Positions 37,672 through 45,290 of a DNA stretch of 64,000 nucleotides are shown here, piece by piece (the stretch's first letter is position 1; each line of letters begins with the position of its first letter). The notes beneath the pieces were generated by a model that saw nothing but the letters and a program-made list of their open reading frames with translations, was not told the origin of the DNA and made no database searches. The DNA comes from Shewanella electrica (GTDB taxonomy: Bacteria > Pseudomonadota > Gammaproteobacteria > Enterobacterales > Shewanellaceae). Made by a program: the position numbers and the translations under genes. The stretch lies in assembly GCF_022321485.1 (NCBI RefSeq), contig NZ_JAKOGG010000022.1, forward strand, positions 1 through 64,000. Direction: 5' to 3'.

Positions 37672-38493
37672 ATGAGCATGGAATTGATGGTTAAGGCGAT
37701 GAATGCGAAGGTGGGCAATGCGTTGCGTAAGCTGGTGCTGCTCAAGCTAGCTGACAATGCTAACGACAAGGGCGAGTGCTGGCCGAGCTATCAACACATT
37801 GCTGATCAATGTGAAATTGCGCATTCCACTGTGCGTAAGCACATAAAAGACTTGGAGTCTGCAGGGTATTTGACGATTCACCCACGCAAGACGGAATTAG
37901 GGCATGGCTCAAACATTTACAAGTTGCAGCTTCCACCAAAGCCGCCAATGTTAGCAGATGCCGCACCTATGCCGTCAGATAGCACCCCTATGCCGTCAGA
38001 TAGCACCCCTATGCCGTCAGATAGCATAGGGGGATGCCGTGAGATAGCAGGGGGTATGCCGTCAGATAGCACACCCCCTATGCCGTCAGATAGCACTAGA
38101 ACCAGTCACTCTTTTGAACCAGTCAATGAACCTTTAAAAGATCATAACACTGGTTCAAAAACATCAACGGCAAAATTCGATTTCTCATCTTGGCCTGCTG
38201 AGCCATCAGCGCAAATCCTCAAAGACTGGCTTGCAGTGCGCAAAGCCAAGAAAGCCCCGTTTACCCAAACCGTGATCAACCGCCTTGCTAAGCACCTGCA
38301 CCAAGCGGCGCAGCATGGACTGAGCGTTGACGAGTGTTTGGGACAATGTGCGGTGCGCGGGTGGGTAGGCTTTGAGTTTGGTTGGCTGGTGAATGCGGGC
38401 GTAGTTGCGACGCAAAAGCTTGCGATACCTGATCACGGGCAACAGCCAAAACAAACGGTTGATGATGGGTTTCCTGCATGGGAGGGCGAGTGA
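37672..38493 (+). CDS. phage replication initiator, lambda O-like
   Basis: 273 residues. An N-terminal winged HTH (ALRKLVLLKLADNANDKGECWPSYQHIADQCEIAHSTVRKHIKDLESAGYL split over 16-66) is followed by repeats of MPSDST at about 108-140 encoded by iterons, and a C-terminal DnaT/O-like domain (WLAVRKAKKAPFTQTVINRLAKHL). It should bind the origin in its own gene and recruit the loader encoded next. GGGGGTGG precedes ATG 37672; the long upstream extension is not family-like. Confidence 0.82.
   Translation: MSMELMVKAMNAKVGNALRKLVLLKLADNANDKGECWPSYQHIADQCEIAHSTVRKHIKDLESAGYLTIHPRKTELGHGSNIYKLQLPPKPPMLADAAPMPSDSTPMPSDSTPMPSDSIGGCREIAGGMPSDSTPPMPSDSTRTSHSFEPVNEPLKDHNTGSKTSTAKFDFSSWPAEPSAQILKDWLAVRKAKKAPFTQTVINRLAKHLHQAAQHGLSVDECLGQCAVRGWVGFEFGWLVNAGVVATQKLAIPDHGQQPKQTVDDGFPAWEGE
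37966..38097. repeat. iterons: phage replication origin inside the O-like gene
   Basis: TATGCCGTCAGATAGCA occurs about six times (starts near 37968, 37989, 38010, 38034 degenerate, 38055, 38080). The first three have a 21-base period, two helical turns, and the last ones about 25. The copies lie within the initiator gene, as in lambda ori. Confidence 0.78.
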
Positions 38494-39218
38494 TGGATGA
38501 TTTACAGAAGTTGCTGGCGCGCTTGCCAGTGCCTGCCAACGTTAAGCCTATGGCGCCTGAAGAGTTTCAACGGATGACGCAGCAGATTAGCCAAGAGCAA
38601 GCTAACGATATCGCTATTGAGCGTGAGATGCGCTACGCGGCTAAATTGGCTGGTAGCTCTGGCTTAAACCGCAAGTTTTTGAGCTGTAACTTTGAAAATT
38701 ACTACTGCAATGAGCGTGGTCAGCACATTGCTTTGGCGGCGGCTAAGCAGTTTGTTGAGCGCTTTTCTGAACACATGAGCACTGGCAGCGGTTTTTTGTT
38801 TATGGGCGCACCAGGCACTGGCAAAAACCATTTGGCGTCAGCCATGGCTAATGCGTTGATGGCAAAAAATCGTTCAGTGATGGTGCTGAGTGTGATGGAT
38901 ATTTTGGGACGTGTTCGCGAGAGCTATTCGACAAATGAATCCGAGCGACAGTTGATCAAGGCGTTCTGCAAACCTGAGTTATTGATTATTGATGAGTTGG
39001 GTCTGCAGCGTGGCACGCTGGATGAAAAGCTATGGCTACATCGAATCATCAATGAACGTTTGTATGCCATGCGTCCAACGGGATTTTTAACCAATTTAAA
39101 CATGGATGGACTGTCGGAACTTTTGGAAAAACGGACTTATGACCGCATGTGTGAGGGCGTAGCCATGCGGGTGAAGTTTGATTGGCAGAGTTATCGAGGA
39201 GGCAACCATGCAGCTTAA
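38493..39218 (+). CDS. DnaC-like helicase loader (phage replication protein)
   Basis: 241 residues. An N-terminal domain is followed by an AAA+ core: Walker A FMGAPGTGKNHLA near 105-117, Walker B PELLIIDELGLQ near 160, as in DnaC/IstB. It would load the host DnaB helicase at the iteron origin. Starts within the previous stop (TGATG) after GGAGGG. It fills the role of lambda P. Confidence 0.88.
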   Translation: MDDLQKLLARLPVPANVKPMAPEEFQRMTQQISQEQANDIAIEREMRYAAKLAGSSGLNRKFLSCNFENYYCNERGQHIALAAAKQFVERFSEHMSTGSGFLFMGAPGTGKNHLASAMANALMAKNRSVMVLSVMDILGRVRESYSTNESERQLIKAFCKPELLIIDELGLQRGTLDEKLWLHRIINERLYAMRPTGFLTNLNMDGLSELLEKRTYDRMCEGVAMRVKFDWQSYRGGNHAA

Positions 39219-39585
39219 GCAACTCCCCGATGACGCGCCAACCGGCTATGAATTTGCAATGCAACCTGCAGCAAACTCTAGTGCGGTGCAGGCGAGCAAT
39301 GATGATCACGTTGATGAGGTGGTGATCCCCGCCGAGATTGAGGTGCGTGAACTACCGCCTCAAGCGGGCACGCCGCAGCATCCATTCAAAACCTATCCAA
39401 TCATGTATTACAGCCGTGGTGGAATTTCTGACTTTGAAGAGATCCAAAAGCGGTTGCACTACATTCCGCAGCATTTGCTGCACCACGCCTGTGAGCAGTA
39501 CGAACGCATTTACGGCAAGCATGGCCGCAAGGTGGCTAACCGTTGGTTGACCCGCGTGGCACTGAAATACAAGGGGGTAGCATGA
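39208..39585 (+). CDS. phage protein of unknown function after the loader
   Basis: 125 residues. The C-terminal half HYIPQHLLHHACEQYERIYGKHGRKVANRWLTRVAL is basic and helical. GAGGAGG precedes ATG 39208. It overlaps both neighbours. Confidence 0.6.
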   Translation: MQLKQLPDDAPTGYEFAMQPAANSSAVQASNDDHVDEVVIPAEIEVRELPPQAGTPQHPFKTYPIMYYSRGGISDFEEIQKRLHYIPQHLLHHACEQYERIYGKHGRKVANRWLTRVALKYKGVA

Positions 39586-39833
39586 GTGCAGTCAAGCAAA
39601 CACCTAAAACCCAAAAGCAACGTTTGGTGGCAATGCTGAGTGATGGTGATTGGCACACGCTGTTTGAGTTGCAATCGCTTAGCCGTTCGCGCTTTGGTGC
39701 GAGTGATAGTGAAACGGCGTTGTCTGCCCGTTGGCGTGAGTTGCCTGATGCGATGAAGCAGAAGCGGGTAAGACCGGGCACGGCGAAAACGTTTGAATAC
39801 AGGATGGTGGCGTGTGTTGATGCCGCTGCGTGA
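39582..39833 (+). CDS. winged-helix-like small phage protein
   Basis: 83 residues: KTQKQRLVAMLSDGDWHTLFELQSLSRSRFGASDSETALSARWREL reads as a winged HTH often seen in phage ninX-type regions. Start overlaps the previous stop by ATGA after GGGGG. Confidence 0.6.
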   Translation: MSAVKQTPKTQKQRLVAMLSDGDWHTLFELQSLSRSRFGASDSETALSARWRELPDAMKQKRVRPGTAKTFEYRMVACVDAAA

Positions 39834-40014
39834 TGTGCCGATAGGCGCTAAGTTCGTGCTTTGTCGCAACGGCGAGAAGTTCAAGCGCATTGGTGAAGAT
39901 GCTAACCGCATCATGGTGAAGCCGGTGGGTTGGTTACCTCGCTTAAAGAGCAGTTATCCGATGAGCTTGAATCATCAGTGTGTTGTTGATGTGAATGGAG
40001 TGGCAAATGGCTAG
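39820..40014 (+). CDS. small phage protein of unknown function
   Basis: 64 residues, MPLRDVPIGAKFVLCRNGEKFKRIGEDANRIMVK, likely a small beta-barrel. Overlaps both neighbours; other starts (GTG 39814) are possible. Confidence 0.5.
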   Translation: MPLRDVPIGAKFVLCRNGEKFKRIGEDANRIMVKPVGWLPRLKSSYPMSLNHQCVVDVNGVANG

Positions 40015-41257
40015 TGGTGTGTTTGTTGGCAAGTTGAATCGTGCAGGGTTGCGGCGCTGGTTGAAGGAGAGAACGGAGCGTGATTTTCGTGATCCGCGCT
40101 ATCCGTCGGTGCGCTTGCGTGCGATGGCGAGCCGACAACGCGCCAGTGTGTTTTTGGTGGTGAATGAGGATAACCAGACCAAGTGGAAGAAGCAGGGCAC
40201 TTGGCCGGACATGAGCATTGATTGCTTTTTGGATGAACTGCCTGAGGCGTTGGCTAAGCGGGCATTGGGTGGTGATTGGACGATGGGCAGGTTTGAGGTA
40301 GTAACGGATTTGCTGCTGTGGTTTGTGGACCATGTGATTGGCAATACGACGTTGAGTAAGAGTTGGCGGCGCAATGTGCGCTCGGTAGTGGGTAAACATT
40401 TGGTGCCGCGCTTGGGTGATTTGCCGTTGGCGGAGTTGTCGTTCCTCGATGTGGATAAGCAGTTGGTGCAGACGATGTTGGCGGATGGGTATTCGGCGGG
40501 GTATGTGGCTGAGGTGGTGAGTAAGTTGAAGGCGGCGTTCTCTAAGGCGGCGGAGCTGCGGGTGGTGGGCACGAATCCGTTGGCGGATTATCAGGCGAAG
40601 TTATCACTGAAGGTGGCGGCGAATGATACGCGCTTGTTTGAGAGTGAGTTGGGTGCGTTGTTTGAGCGGTTGAGTGCGGCGCTGATGCCGGTGGCGATGT
40701 TGTTTACCTTGATGATGATGTTTGGCACGCGCATTGGTGAGACGCGGTTGGCGCGGTGGGACCATTTCAGCGGCGGTATGTGGATCATCCCTGCGAGTAA
40801 TACCAAGAGTAAGCAGGAACATAGGTTGCCATTGACGGCGGCGGCTTGGGCGTTGATTGAGCATTATCGTAAGTGGCAGTTGCAGCATGTTGGTAAGCGG
40901 GCGTTTTTGTTTGCGGGTGTTGATGGGCCGATCTCTATCCGTACTGCGCAAAAGTGGAGTGAGGAAATCCGCTTTAAGGATTTTACTTCGCATGATTTGC
41001 GGAAGCTGTTTCGCACCATTATTGCGGATATGGGGGTTGATACGGTGATTGGTGAGCGGCTGGTGAATCACTCGCTGCCTGTGCTTTTGCGTACCTATGT
41101 TTTGAGTACGTTGAATACGGGAATGAAGCAGGCGATTGAGCAGTATCACGAGTATTTGATTGCGCATGGTTTTAACAAGGTTGCGCCCGAGATAATCCCT
41201 AGATCGTTAGCAGATCTTGGGAACGCTGAAACCAAGATGGCTAGTGGCTGGCTGTAG
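40007..41257 (+). CDS. second tyrosine recombinase, internal to the early operon
   Basis: 416 residues. A full catalytic set is visible: Arg in MFGTRIGETRLARW, Lys in NTKSKQEH, SHDLRKLFRT, VNHSLPVLL and Tyr in LRTYVLS. The N-terminal half includes a SAM-like core-binding domain. It lies between replication and Q-like genes, not at an att end, and is co-oriented with the rightward operon (8-base overlap). GGAG precedes ATG 40007. Its substrate may be phage DNA dimers or a second att site; the function is unknown. Confidence 0.85.
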   Translation: MASGVFVGKLNRAGLRRWLKERTERDFRDPRYPSVRLRAMASRQRASVFLVVNEDNQTKWKKQGTWPDMSIDCFLDELPEALAKRALGGDWTMGRFEVVTDLLLWFVDHVIGNTTLSKSWRRNVRSVVGKHLVPRLGDLPLAELSFLDVDKQLVQTMLADGYSAGYVAEVVSKLKAAFSKAAELRVVGTNPLADYQAKLSLKVAANDTRLFESELGALFERLSAALMPVAMLFTLMMMFGTRIGETRLARWDHFSGGMWIIPASNTKSKQEHRLPLTAAAWALIEHYRKWQLQHVGKRAFLFAGVDGPISIRTAQKWSEEIRFKDFTSHDLRKLFRTIIADMGVDTVIGERLVNHSLPVLLRTYVLSTLNTGMKQAIEQYHEYLIAHGFNKVAPEIIPRSLADLGNAETKMASGWL

Positions 41258-41324
41258 TGTTTGATGCATCCTTGGCTAAAGAGGATGCATTGAGGGATTT
41301 TTAAGGGATTTTGGAGCAATACGA

Positions 41325-41552
41325 ATGGTGAATGGTGGCGTGGTGAGAGGGTGCGATTTGCTGATATTGGGGCGGCAGTTACGCCAGTTGACGCAAGAGG
41401 AAGTGGCCGAGCTTTATGGTGTGTCGCGCTCTACTTACTGGCGGTGGGAGAAGGGCATGACACCTGTGCCATACGATGACCTGTGCGCAATTTGCGCCAC
41501 CATCTTCAAACTGGAACTGGATTGTTTGCGAGGTATGGCCGATGCAGCTTAA
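41325..41552 (+). CDS. small XRE-type regulator
   Basis: 75 residues with a HTH, LTQEEVAELYGVSRSTYWRWEKGMTPVPYDDLCAIC. GGAG lies nine bases before the ATG. A hairpin ATGCATCC-N11-GGATGCAT precedes it at about 41265-41291. It overlaps the Q-like gene. Confidence 0.7.
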   Translation: MVNGGVVRGCDLLILGRQLRQLTQEEVAELYGVSRSTYWRWEKGMTPVPYDDLCAICATIFKLELDCLRGMADAA

Positions 41553-41901
41553 GCATGACGCTCAGCATGAGCAACTGATGAACATGAAGCAGCTGCGGCT
41601 TGAGCTGCGCACCTGGGCGAACTGGTGGCTTAAGCATGAGTATGGCAAGGGTTACGCTAACCGCAGTGCGTGCGATAAGTTAAAAGAGCCGCTAATTCAG
41701 GTGGTTAGTGTGAGTGAACGGGATATTCAACCGCCTACCCACGTGCTACGCTATGACCTCAAAGTAGAAAGACTAAGCACCGATTGCCGTAGAGCGATTC
41801 GCGCACAGTATTTTTGCAGAGGGAATTGGGCGCTTGCTGGGTTCGATAGCCGCAAGACGTTCCTGTTTTGGTTAAGACGGGCTGAATTGGTGTTGGTTTG
41901 A
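41542..41901 (+). CDS. Q-like late antiterminator candidate
   Basis: 119 residues: LRLELRTWANWWLKHEYGKGYANRSACDKLK, then PPTHVLRYDLKVERLSTDCRRAIRAQYFC. Basic, helical, with the pattern of DUF1133/antitermination Q proteins and in the right position, before the lysis genes and a terminator at 45242. The assignment rests on position and composition. Confidence 0.5.
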   Translation: MQLKHDAQHEQLMNMKQLRLELRTWANWWLKHEYGKGYANRSACDKLKEPLIQVVSVSERDIQPPTHVLRYDLKVERLSTDCRRAIRAQYFCRGNWALAGFDSRKTFLFWLRRAELVLV

Positions 41902-43049
41902 TGGAAAACAAGATCTTTAATAAAACGATAGGTTACTGGCTGTTAGGAATTTTTTTAGCTGTTGGTATAGCTATATATATCATTCTCTTGAGTCAGCTAG
42001 ATTCTTGGATACCAAATTTTACTAAAGAGGGTTTTGATAATTTTGAAAAACAATTTTCTTTTTTGTTTCATTATTTCAGTGCTGGAGTAGTCGTTATAGG
42101 TCTTTATTTTTTGATTCTTAAAACAAATCAAACTGAAGCGCAGATTAATCTAGTTGTTAGTCAGAACTCATTAATAAATTATTATAAATATAAAGAGGAG
42201 TTTTTGGGCGTATTCAAAGAATATGAAGATTTTATTTGTGATAGAAATGAATTTAAAGATTTGTACGAAGTTTATTTTCCAAAATCCAGAAATGGTGATA
42301 ATACAATAGCTATTTGCGACCTAGAGAAGTTTAATAATGAAGTTATGGAAGTTGTGGGTTTAACTCTCTCTCTATGTTTAAAGGATAAATTTATTGACGA
42401 AGTTGATGATTTAATAAAACTAGTTAGGTTGATGTATAAGTTTAAGTTTAATTTAAAATGTGAAAATTTTTTAGAAGGTAGTAACATAATTCAAATTGAA
42501 AGTTTATACTTGGATTGGAAGAGCGGCAAAACGCAATTAGAAATACTGAACGCGAAGCTTTATACTGTTTTTATGGATAACAAGGACTCTTTCAATGTAT
42601 CAATCAATTTTGATATCATAGACGATAAAAATATTTACTCTACAATAAAAAAACTTGGTAAACATATCAGTGTTGATGAAATATCTGAAACAATGAAATA
42701 TATTGATATTGCTAAGTATAAGTTAAATGAATACTCAAGGGCGATTTCTCTTGGTGTTTTGAAATACTCAATGGTTTATATTTATTCAATATTTGTTTTT
42801 TCAAAAATATATGAGAATTTCTCTATGCAACAAAGGTTTTTTAAATTTTATTATTTTGATAAAGTTGGTGTGTATTTTTCTAATTATGATAGTGGAAAAG
42901 AACATGATATTAATGAAATTTTAGAGAATAAGGATCATCAACATAATTGTTTTAGGTCTATGTTCCATTTTTTATGTTCTGATTATGGAACTATATGTAT
43001 AGATAGTTACAATAGCTCATTAGATAAAAATTCGTTTGGGTCCTTCTAG
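41901..43049 (+). CDS. two-TM membrane protein resembling putative phage abortive-infection proteins
   Basis: 382 residues, AT-rich. Two N-terminal membrane segments (about 10-31 and 51-71), then a long cytoplasmic helical domain beginning QTEAQINLVVSQNSLINYYKYKEEFLGVF, which recalls the putative AbiC-type (PF16872) layout. Starts within the previous stop (TGATG). A superinfection exclusion role is inferred from the layout and position. Confidence 0.5.
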   Translation: MENKIFNKTIGYWLLGIFLAVGIAIYIILLSQLDSWIPNFTKEGFDNFEKQFSFLFHYFSAGVVVIGLYFLILKTNQTEAQINLVVSQNSLINYYKYKEEFLGVFKEYEDFICDRNEFKDLYEVYFPKSRNGDNTIAICDLEKFNNEVMEVVGLTLSLCLKDKFIDEVDDLIKLVRLMYKFKFNLKCENFLEGSNIIQIESLYLDWKSGKTQLEILNAKLYTVFMDNKDSFNVSINFDIIDDKNIYSTIKKLGKHISVDEISETMKYIDIAKYKLNEYSRAISLGVLKYSMVYIYSIFVFSKIYENFSMQQRFFKFYYFDKVGVYFSNYDSGKEHDINEILENKDHQHNCFRSMFHFLCSDYGTICIDSYNSSLDKNSFGSF

Positions 43050-43402
43050 CCAAAGTCACTGCGGGGGCGGGGACTCGCAAGCTTTGACTACATATGAGAT
43101 TTTTCGGAGGTTGGTTGTTGTTTTATCAGGTGCAACAACCGACCTCCACGCCGCAACACTTAAACGCATGATTCTATTTGGCAAATATAGCCTTTTCCCG
43201 CACAGATCTTTGATCCAACAAAACACCAACTTTTGATCGTTCCTGTGAATGAGGGCGCGGATTCTTGTTGGAGATGAACAAAGTCTCGTACTGCGTGTCC
43301 TGATCATCGGTCGCTTTAACATGCTTTTTGGATAATTTACGAGTTAAAGCTTTAACTCTAACTCGACATTTTCGGATAGAAATTTTTATGGGTTATGTGC
43401 TC
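43050..43402. other. 353-base region without a convincing gene; large hairpin
   Basis: GGAGGTTGGTTGTTG (43106-43120) and CAACAACCGACCTCC (43133-43147) form a 15-bp stem with one mismatch and a 12-base loop, without a T run. GAGTTAAAGCTTTAACTC at 43341-43358 is a perfect palindrome. Open frames here look like noise. Confidence 0.55.
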
Positions 43403-43693
43403 TTATTTATCCACAACTGATTTAAAAACTGGTTTCTCTAAGGGAATACTATCAATCAACCACGGTTCATTTATTTGCCACCAATATTCTTTGTAATTTT
43501 CAGGTTCACCGTGATATTCGTATATACCTATAACTCCCAATAACTCTGTTGCTGAGTTAGCAAGGAAATCCCAACCATTTTTCTCACAACCATACATTCC
43601 TAAACTTTCATCGCACCAAATCGTATACCCTTTATCTTTGAGGATTACTAATGCGGTGTTTTCAACATTTACATATGCAGACAATGTAGGCAT
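43403..43693 (-). CDS. unknown small protein, probable integron cassette gene
   Basis: 96 residues, acidic: MPTLSAYVNVENTALVILKDKGYTIWCDESLGMYGCEKNGWDF, then YEYHGEPENYKEYWWQINEPW. No family recognised. The gene begins about 40 bases after the R' end of the attC site on the same strand, as a captured cassette would. Confidence 0.6.
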   Translation of the reverse strand: MPTLSAYVNVENTALVILKDKGYTIWCDESLGMYGCEKNGWDFLANSATELLGVIGIYEYHGEPENYKEYWWQINEPWLIDSIPLEKPVFKSVVDK

Positions 43694-43734
43694 TTATATT
43701 CTCTTTTTCTAATTTGGCGCCGAAATACATGGGG

Positions 43735-43816
43735 ACATAACGCCGCCAACACGGGCCGAGCGTCAGCGAGGTCCAGCCCGCGCTTTTTGCGGGCGATGTG
43801 CTTGGCCTTGTTAAGT
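43735..43816 (-). other. integron attC site
   Basis: On the minus strand ACTTAAC (R'') is followed by GGCCAAGCAC (L''), an inner hairpin GCCCGC-N7-GCGGGC, then CGTGTTGGC (L') and GTTATGT (R'). L'' and L' pair with one extrahelical G, the hallmark of attC. The R'' box starts two bases after the stop of the gene at 43819. Confidence 0.8.
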
Positions 43817-43818
43817 TT

Positions 43819-44196
43819 TTAGTGCCCCATTGGATCAAAGTATGCCTCCCAAGTAAGAACACCAGCCTGTTTATCTTTTGCCTTTTTCATGTAGATCATT
43901 GCGTTTTCATGAGTGGAACAATTTATAAGCGCCACACCTAGATTGAAAAAGGCGTGCTTGTTTTGGCTGCCTTCATCTATAGCTTTTTTAAGATACTCAG
44001 CCGCTTCTTTATGACTGCCCATATCACATAAGACAGTTCCATAGTTTATGAGCGTTACCTCATCACTGGGGGCTACAACCAAAGCAGCTTCTAACAATTT
44101 TTTAGTTTCAGCAAAGTTCTGATGCCACTTGGAGCTATCTTTCCAAGTTTCTTCTATCAATGATTTGGCATTCTTGTTTATATCTTCGATGTTCAT
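43819..44196 (-). CDS. TPR-repeat protein, integron cassette gene
   Basis: 125 residues with TPR-like repeats: ETKKLLEAALVVAPSDEVTLINYGTVLCDMGSHKEAAEYLKKAIDEGSQNKHAFFNLGVALIN. ATG 44196 (MNIEDINKN) is chosen; an ATG at 44226 inside a GCGC repeat would add ten residues. Its stop abuts the attC site. Function unknown. Confidence 0.65.
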   Translation of the reverse strand: MNIEDINKNAKSLIEETWKDSSKWHQNFAETKKLLEAALVVAPSDEVTLINYGTVLCDMGSHKEAAEYLKKAIDEGSQNKHAFFNLGVALINCSTHENAMIYMKKAKDKQAGVLTWEAYFDPMGH

Positions 44197-44644
44197 TCTG
44201 AAACTTAACAGCTTATTCGTGCGCATGCGCGTTTACCTCGTTGGACCAGTGAAAACGCGCACAGTTAACTATTTGTATGTAATGAACTTATCAGCATTTT
44301 ACCAAATTCACCATCTGGAAAAACGCGCATGCGCGTTTCCCAAACCTATTATCTAACCCATAGGCTTTATAATTAAATGATTTTAATAAAATTTTCTCAT
44401 ATTGAAATGCGAAAACGCGCACGAAGTTGGGATGAAAATTGTCATAATTTCAATATGACTGTATGCCTGTCCAGCTTTTAGGTATTTCAAAGAAGGACAA
44501 CATTTGAGTGAAATGGATCAAAATTTGTGGGTGAGAAAGTCAGCATTTGACTGTACCACAGACAACGAGTTAACTCGTTTCGGGCAGAAGCGTTTTAGAC
44601 ATTGCAGCGCACCGATGTAAACGCTGCAATCTTAGAATGAGGCT
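44197..44644. other. 448-base gap before the TPR gene
   Basis: It holds the GCGC repeats at 44221-44422, the palindrome ACGAGTTAACTCGT (44565-44578) and the inverted repeat ATTGCAGCG/CGCTGCAAT (44601-44630). No gene was seen. Confidence 0.6.
44221..44422. repeat. dispersed AAACGCGCA palindromic repeats
   Basis: AAACGCGCATGCGCGTTT (44321-44338) is a perfect 18-bp palindrome. Related copies are GCGCATGCGCGTTT (44221-44234) and two exact GAAAACGCGCAC copies (44251-44262, 44411-44422). They are likely binding sites of one protein upstream of the TPR cassette. Confidence 0.65.
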
Positions 44645-44983
44645 TTATGCAATGGGTGAAAGATATTTGGCTTGAACAGCCACTTCGGCATCGTCTTGGC
44701 CAGCCATGTAGCCGTTGGCGATGAAGCCATTATCTGCGGTATTGGTACCGGTTAGGCATAAGGTGAAATGTGTCATTGGACCTAACACCGATATCACCTC
44801 ATGGTTCCACTGTTTGATATCGAGTGTGCAGCTGAACTGGTCGTCGTCTTGTTCTTGCTTGGTGCCGGTAAAAATGAACCCGCCGTTACCGCCATTGATA
44901 AAGTTGTCTCTTACTACTGCGATTCCTTCGCCGTAGTCGTTGAAGTTGGAGAACACCCTTAGGTGATAAATACCATCCTGCAT
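44645..44983 (-). CDS. GrlR-like small beta-rich regulatory protein
   Basis: 112 residues: MQDGIYHLRVFSNFNDYGEGIAVVRDNFINGGNGGFIFTGT resembles the GrlR fold of the type III secretion negative regulator (GIY...GEG.VV...INGGD.GF...G). In that family GrlR binds and inhibits a transcription factor. No secretion genes are present here, so the partner is unknown. Confidence 0.6.
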   Translation of the reverse strand: MQDGIYHLRVFSNFNDYGEGIAVVRDNFINGGNGGFIFTGTKQEQDDDQFSCTLDIKQWNHEVISVLGPMTHFTLCLTGTNTADNGFIANGYMAGQDDAEVAVQAKYLSPIA

Positions 44984-45108
44984 CTTTAACCCTCCATAGT
45001 CCGATACAACATTGCTGGTATTGCGTTCCCATTAAACACCATTCTCACCAAAAAGGCAGCGCATTTAGGTGAGTTAACGCACCTGTTTAAACGGGTATTT
45101 ATGCCGAT

Positions 45109-45142
45109 GTGTCAGATTTGACACAAAAAGTGTCAGATTTGA
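45109..45142 (+). promoter_or_regulatory. 13-bp direct repeats, probable late-region operator
   Basis: GTGTCAGATTTGA is repeated at 45109-45121 and 45130-45142, 21 bases apart (two helical turns). The first copy also forms TGTCA-GATT-TGACA. It suits a dimeric regulator on one face of the DNA. Confidence 0.5.
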
Positions 45143-45241
45143 AGTTTTTTCACCCCCTAAAAATCGGTATGTTTATGCCATACTCGCCAGAGTTACATAA
45201 ATCCCTTAAGCGCTTCCCCCGCGTTTATTTGAAGTGAAAAC

Positions 45242-45267
45242 GGCTCCCACAGTGGAGCCATTTTTTT
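45242..45267 (+). terminator. terminator directly upstream of the endolysin
   Basis: GGCTCC and GGAGCC pair around six bases, followed by ATTTTTTT. Placed before the lysis genes, it fits a Q-dependent terminator like lambda tR'. Confidence 0.75.
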
Positions 45268-45290
45268 ATCTACGATTTGGAACCTTCACT

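Larger units (their letters stand above)
44984..45290. other. regulatory region before the lysis genes
   Basis: 307 bases with no gene. It contains a GGTGAG palindrome copy (45068-45088), the GTGTCAGATTTGA repeats and the terminator at 45242. It is the likely place of the late promoter. Confidence 0.55.

Noticed and set aside
37280-37675. plus-strand open frame of 131 codons
   Set aside because: It lacks a ribosome binding site and overlaps the better-supported minus-strand gene 37265-37531.
37966-38097. short regular repeats, CRISPR array?
   Set aside because: The repeats are in frame within a replication gene, with 4-8-base gaps and no spacers; iterons explain them.
41265-41291. hairpin ATGCATCC/GGATGCAT after the second recombinase as terminator
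   Set aside because: No T run directly follows; transcription must continue to the regulator and Q-like genes.
43056-43322. minus-strand open frame of 88 codons
   Set aside because: Low-complexity Arg/Ser composition and no start signal; crossed by a large hairpin.
44250-44270. attI or second attC upstream of the TPR cassette (AGTTAACT)
   Set aside because: It lacks paired L boxes and matches the core site poorly.
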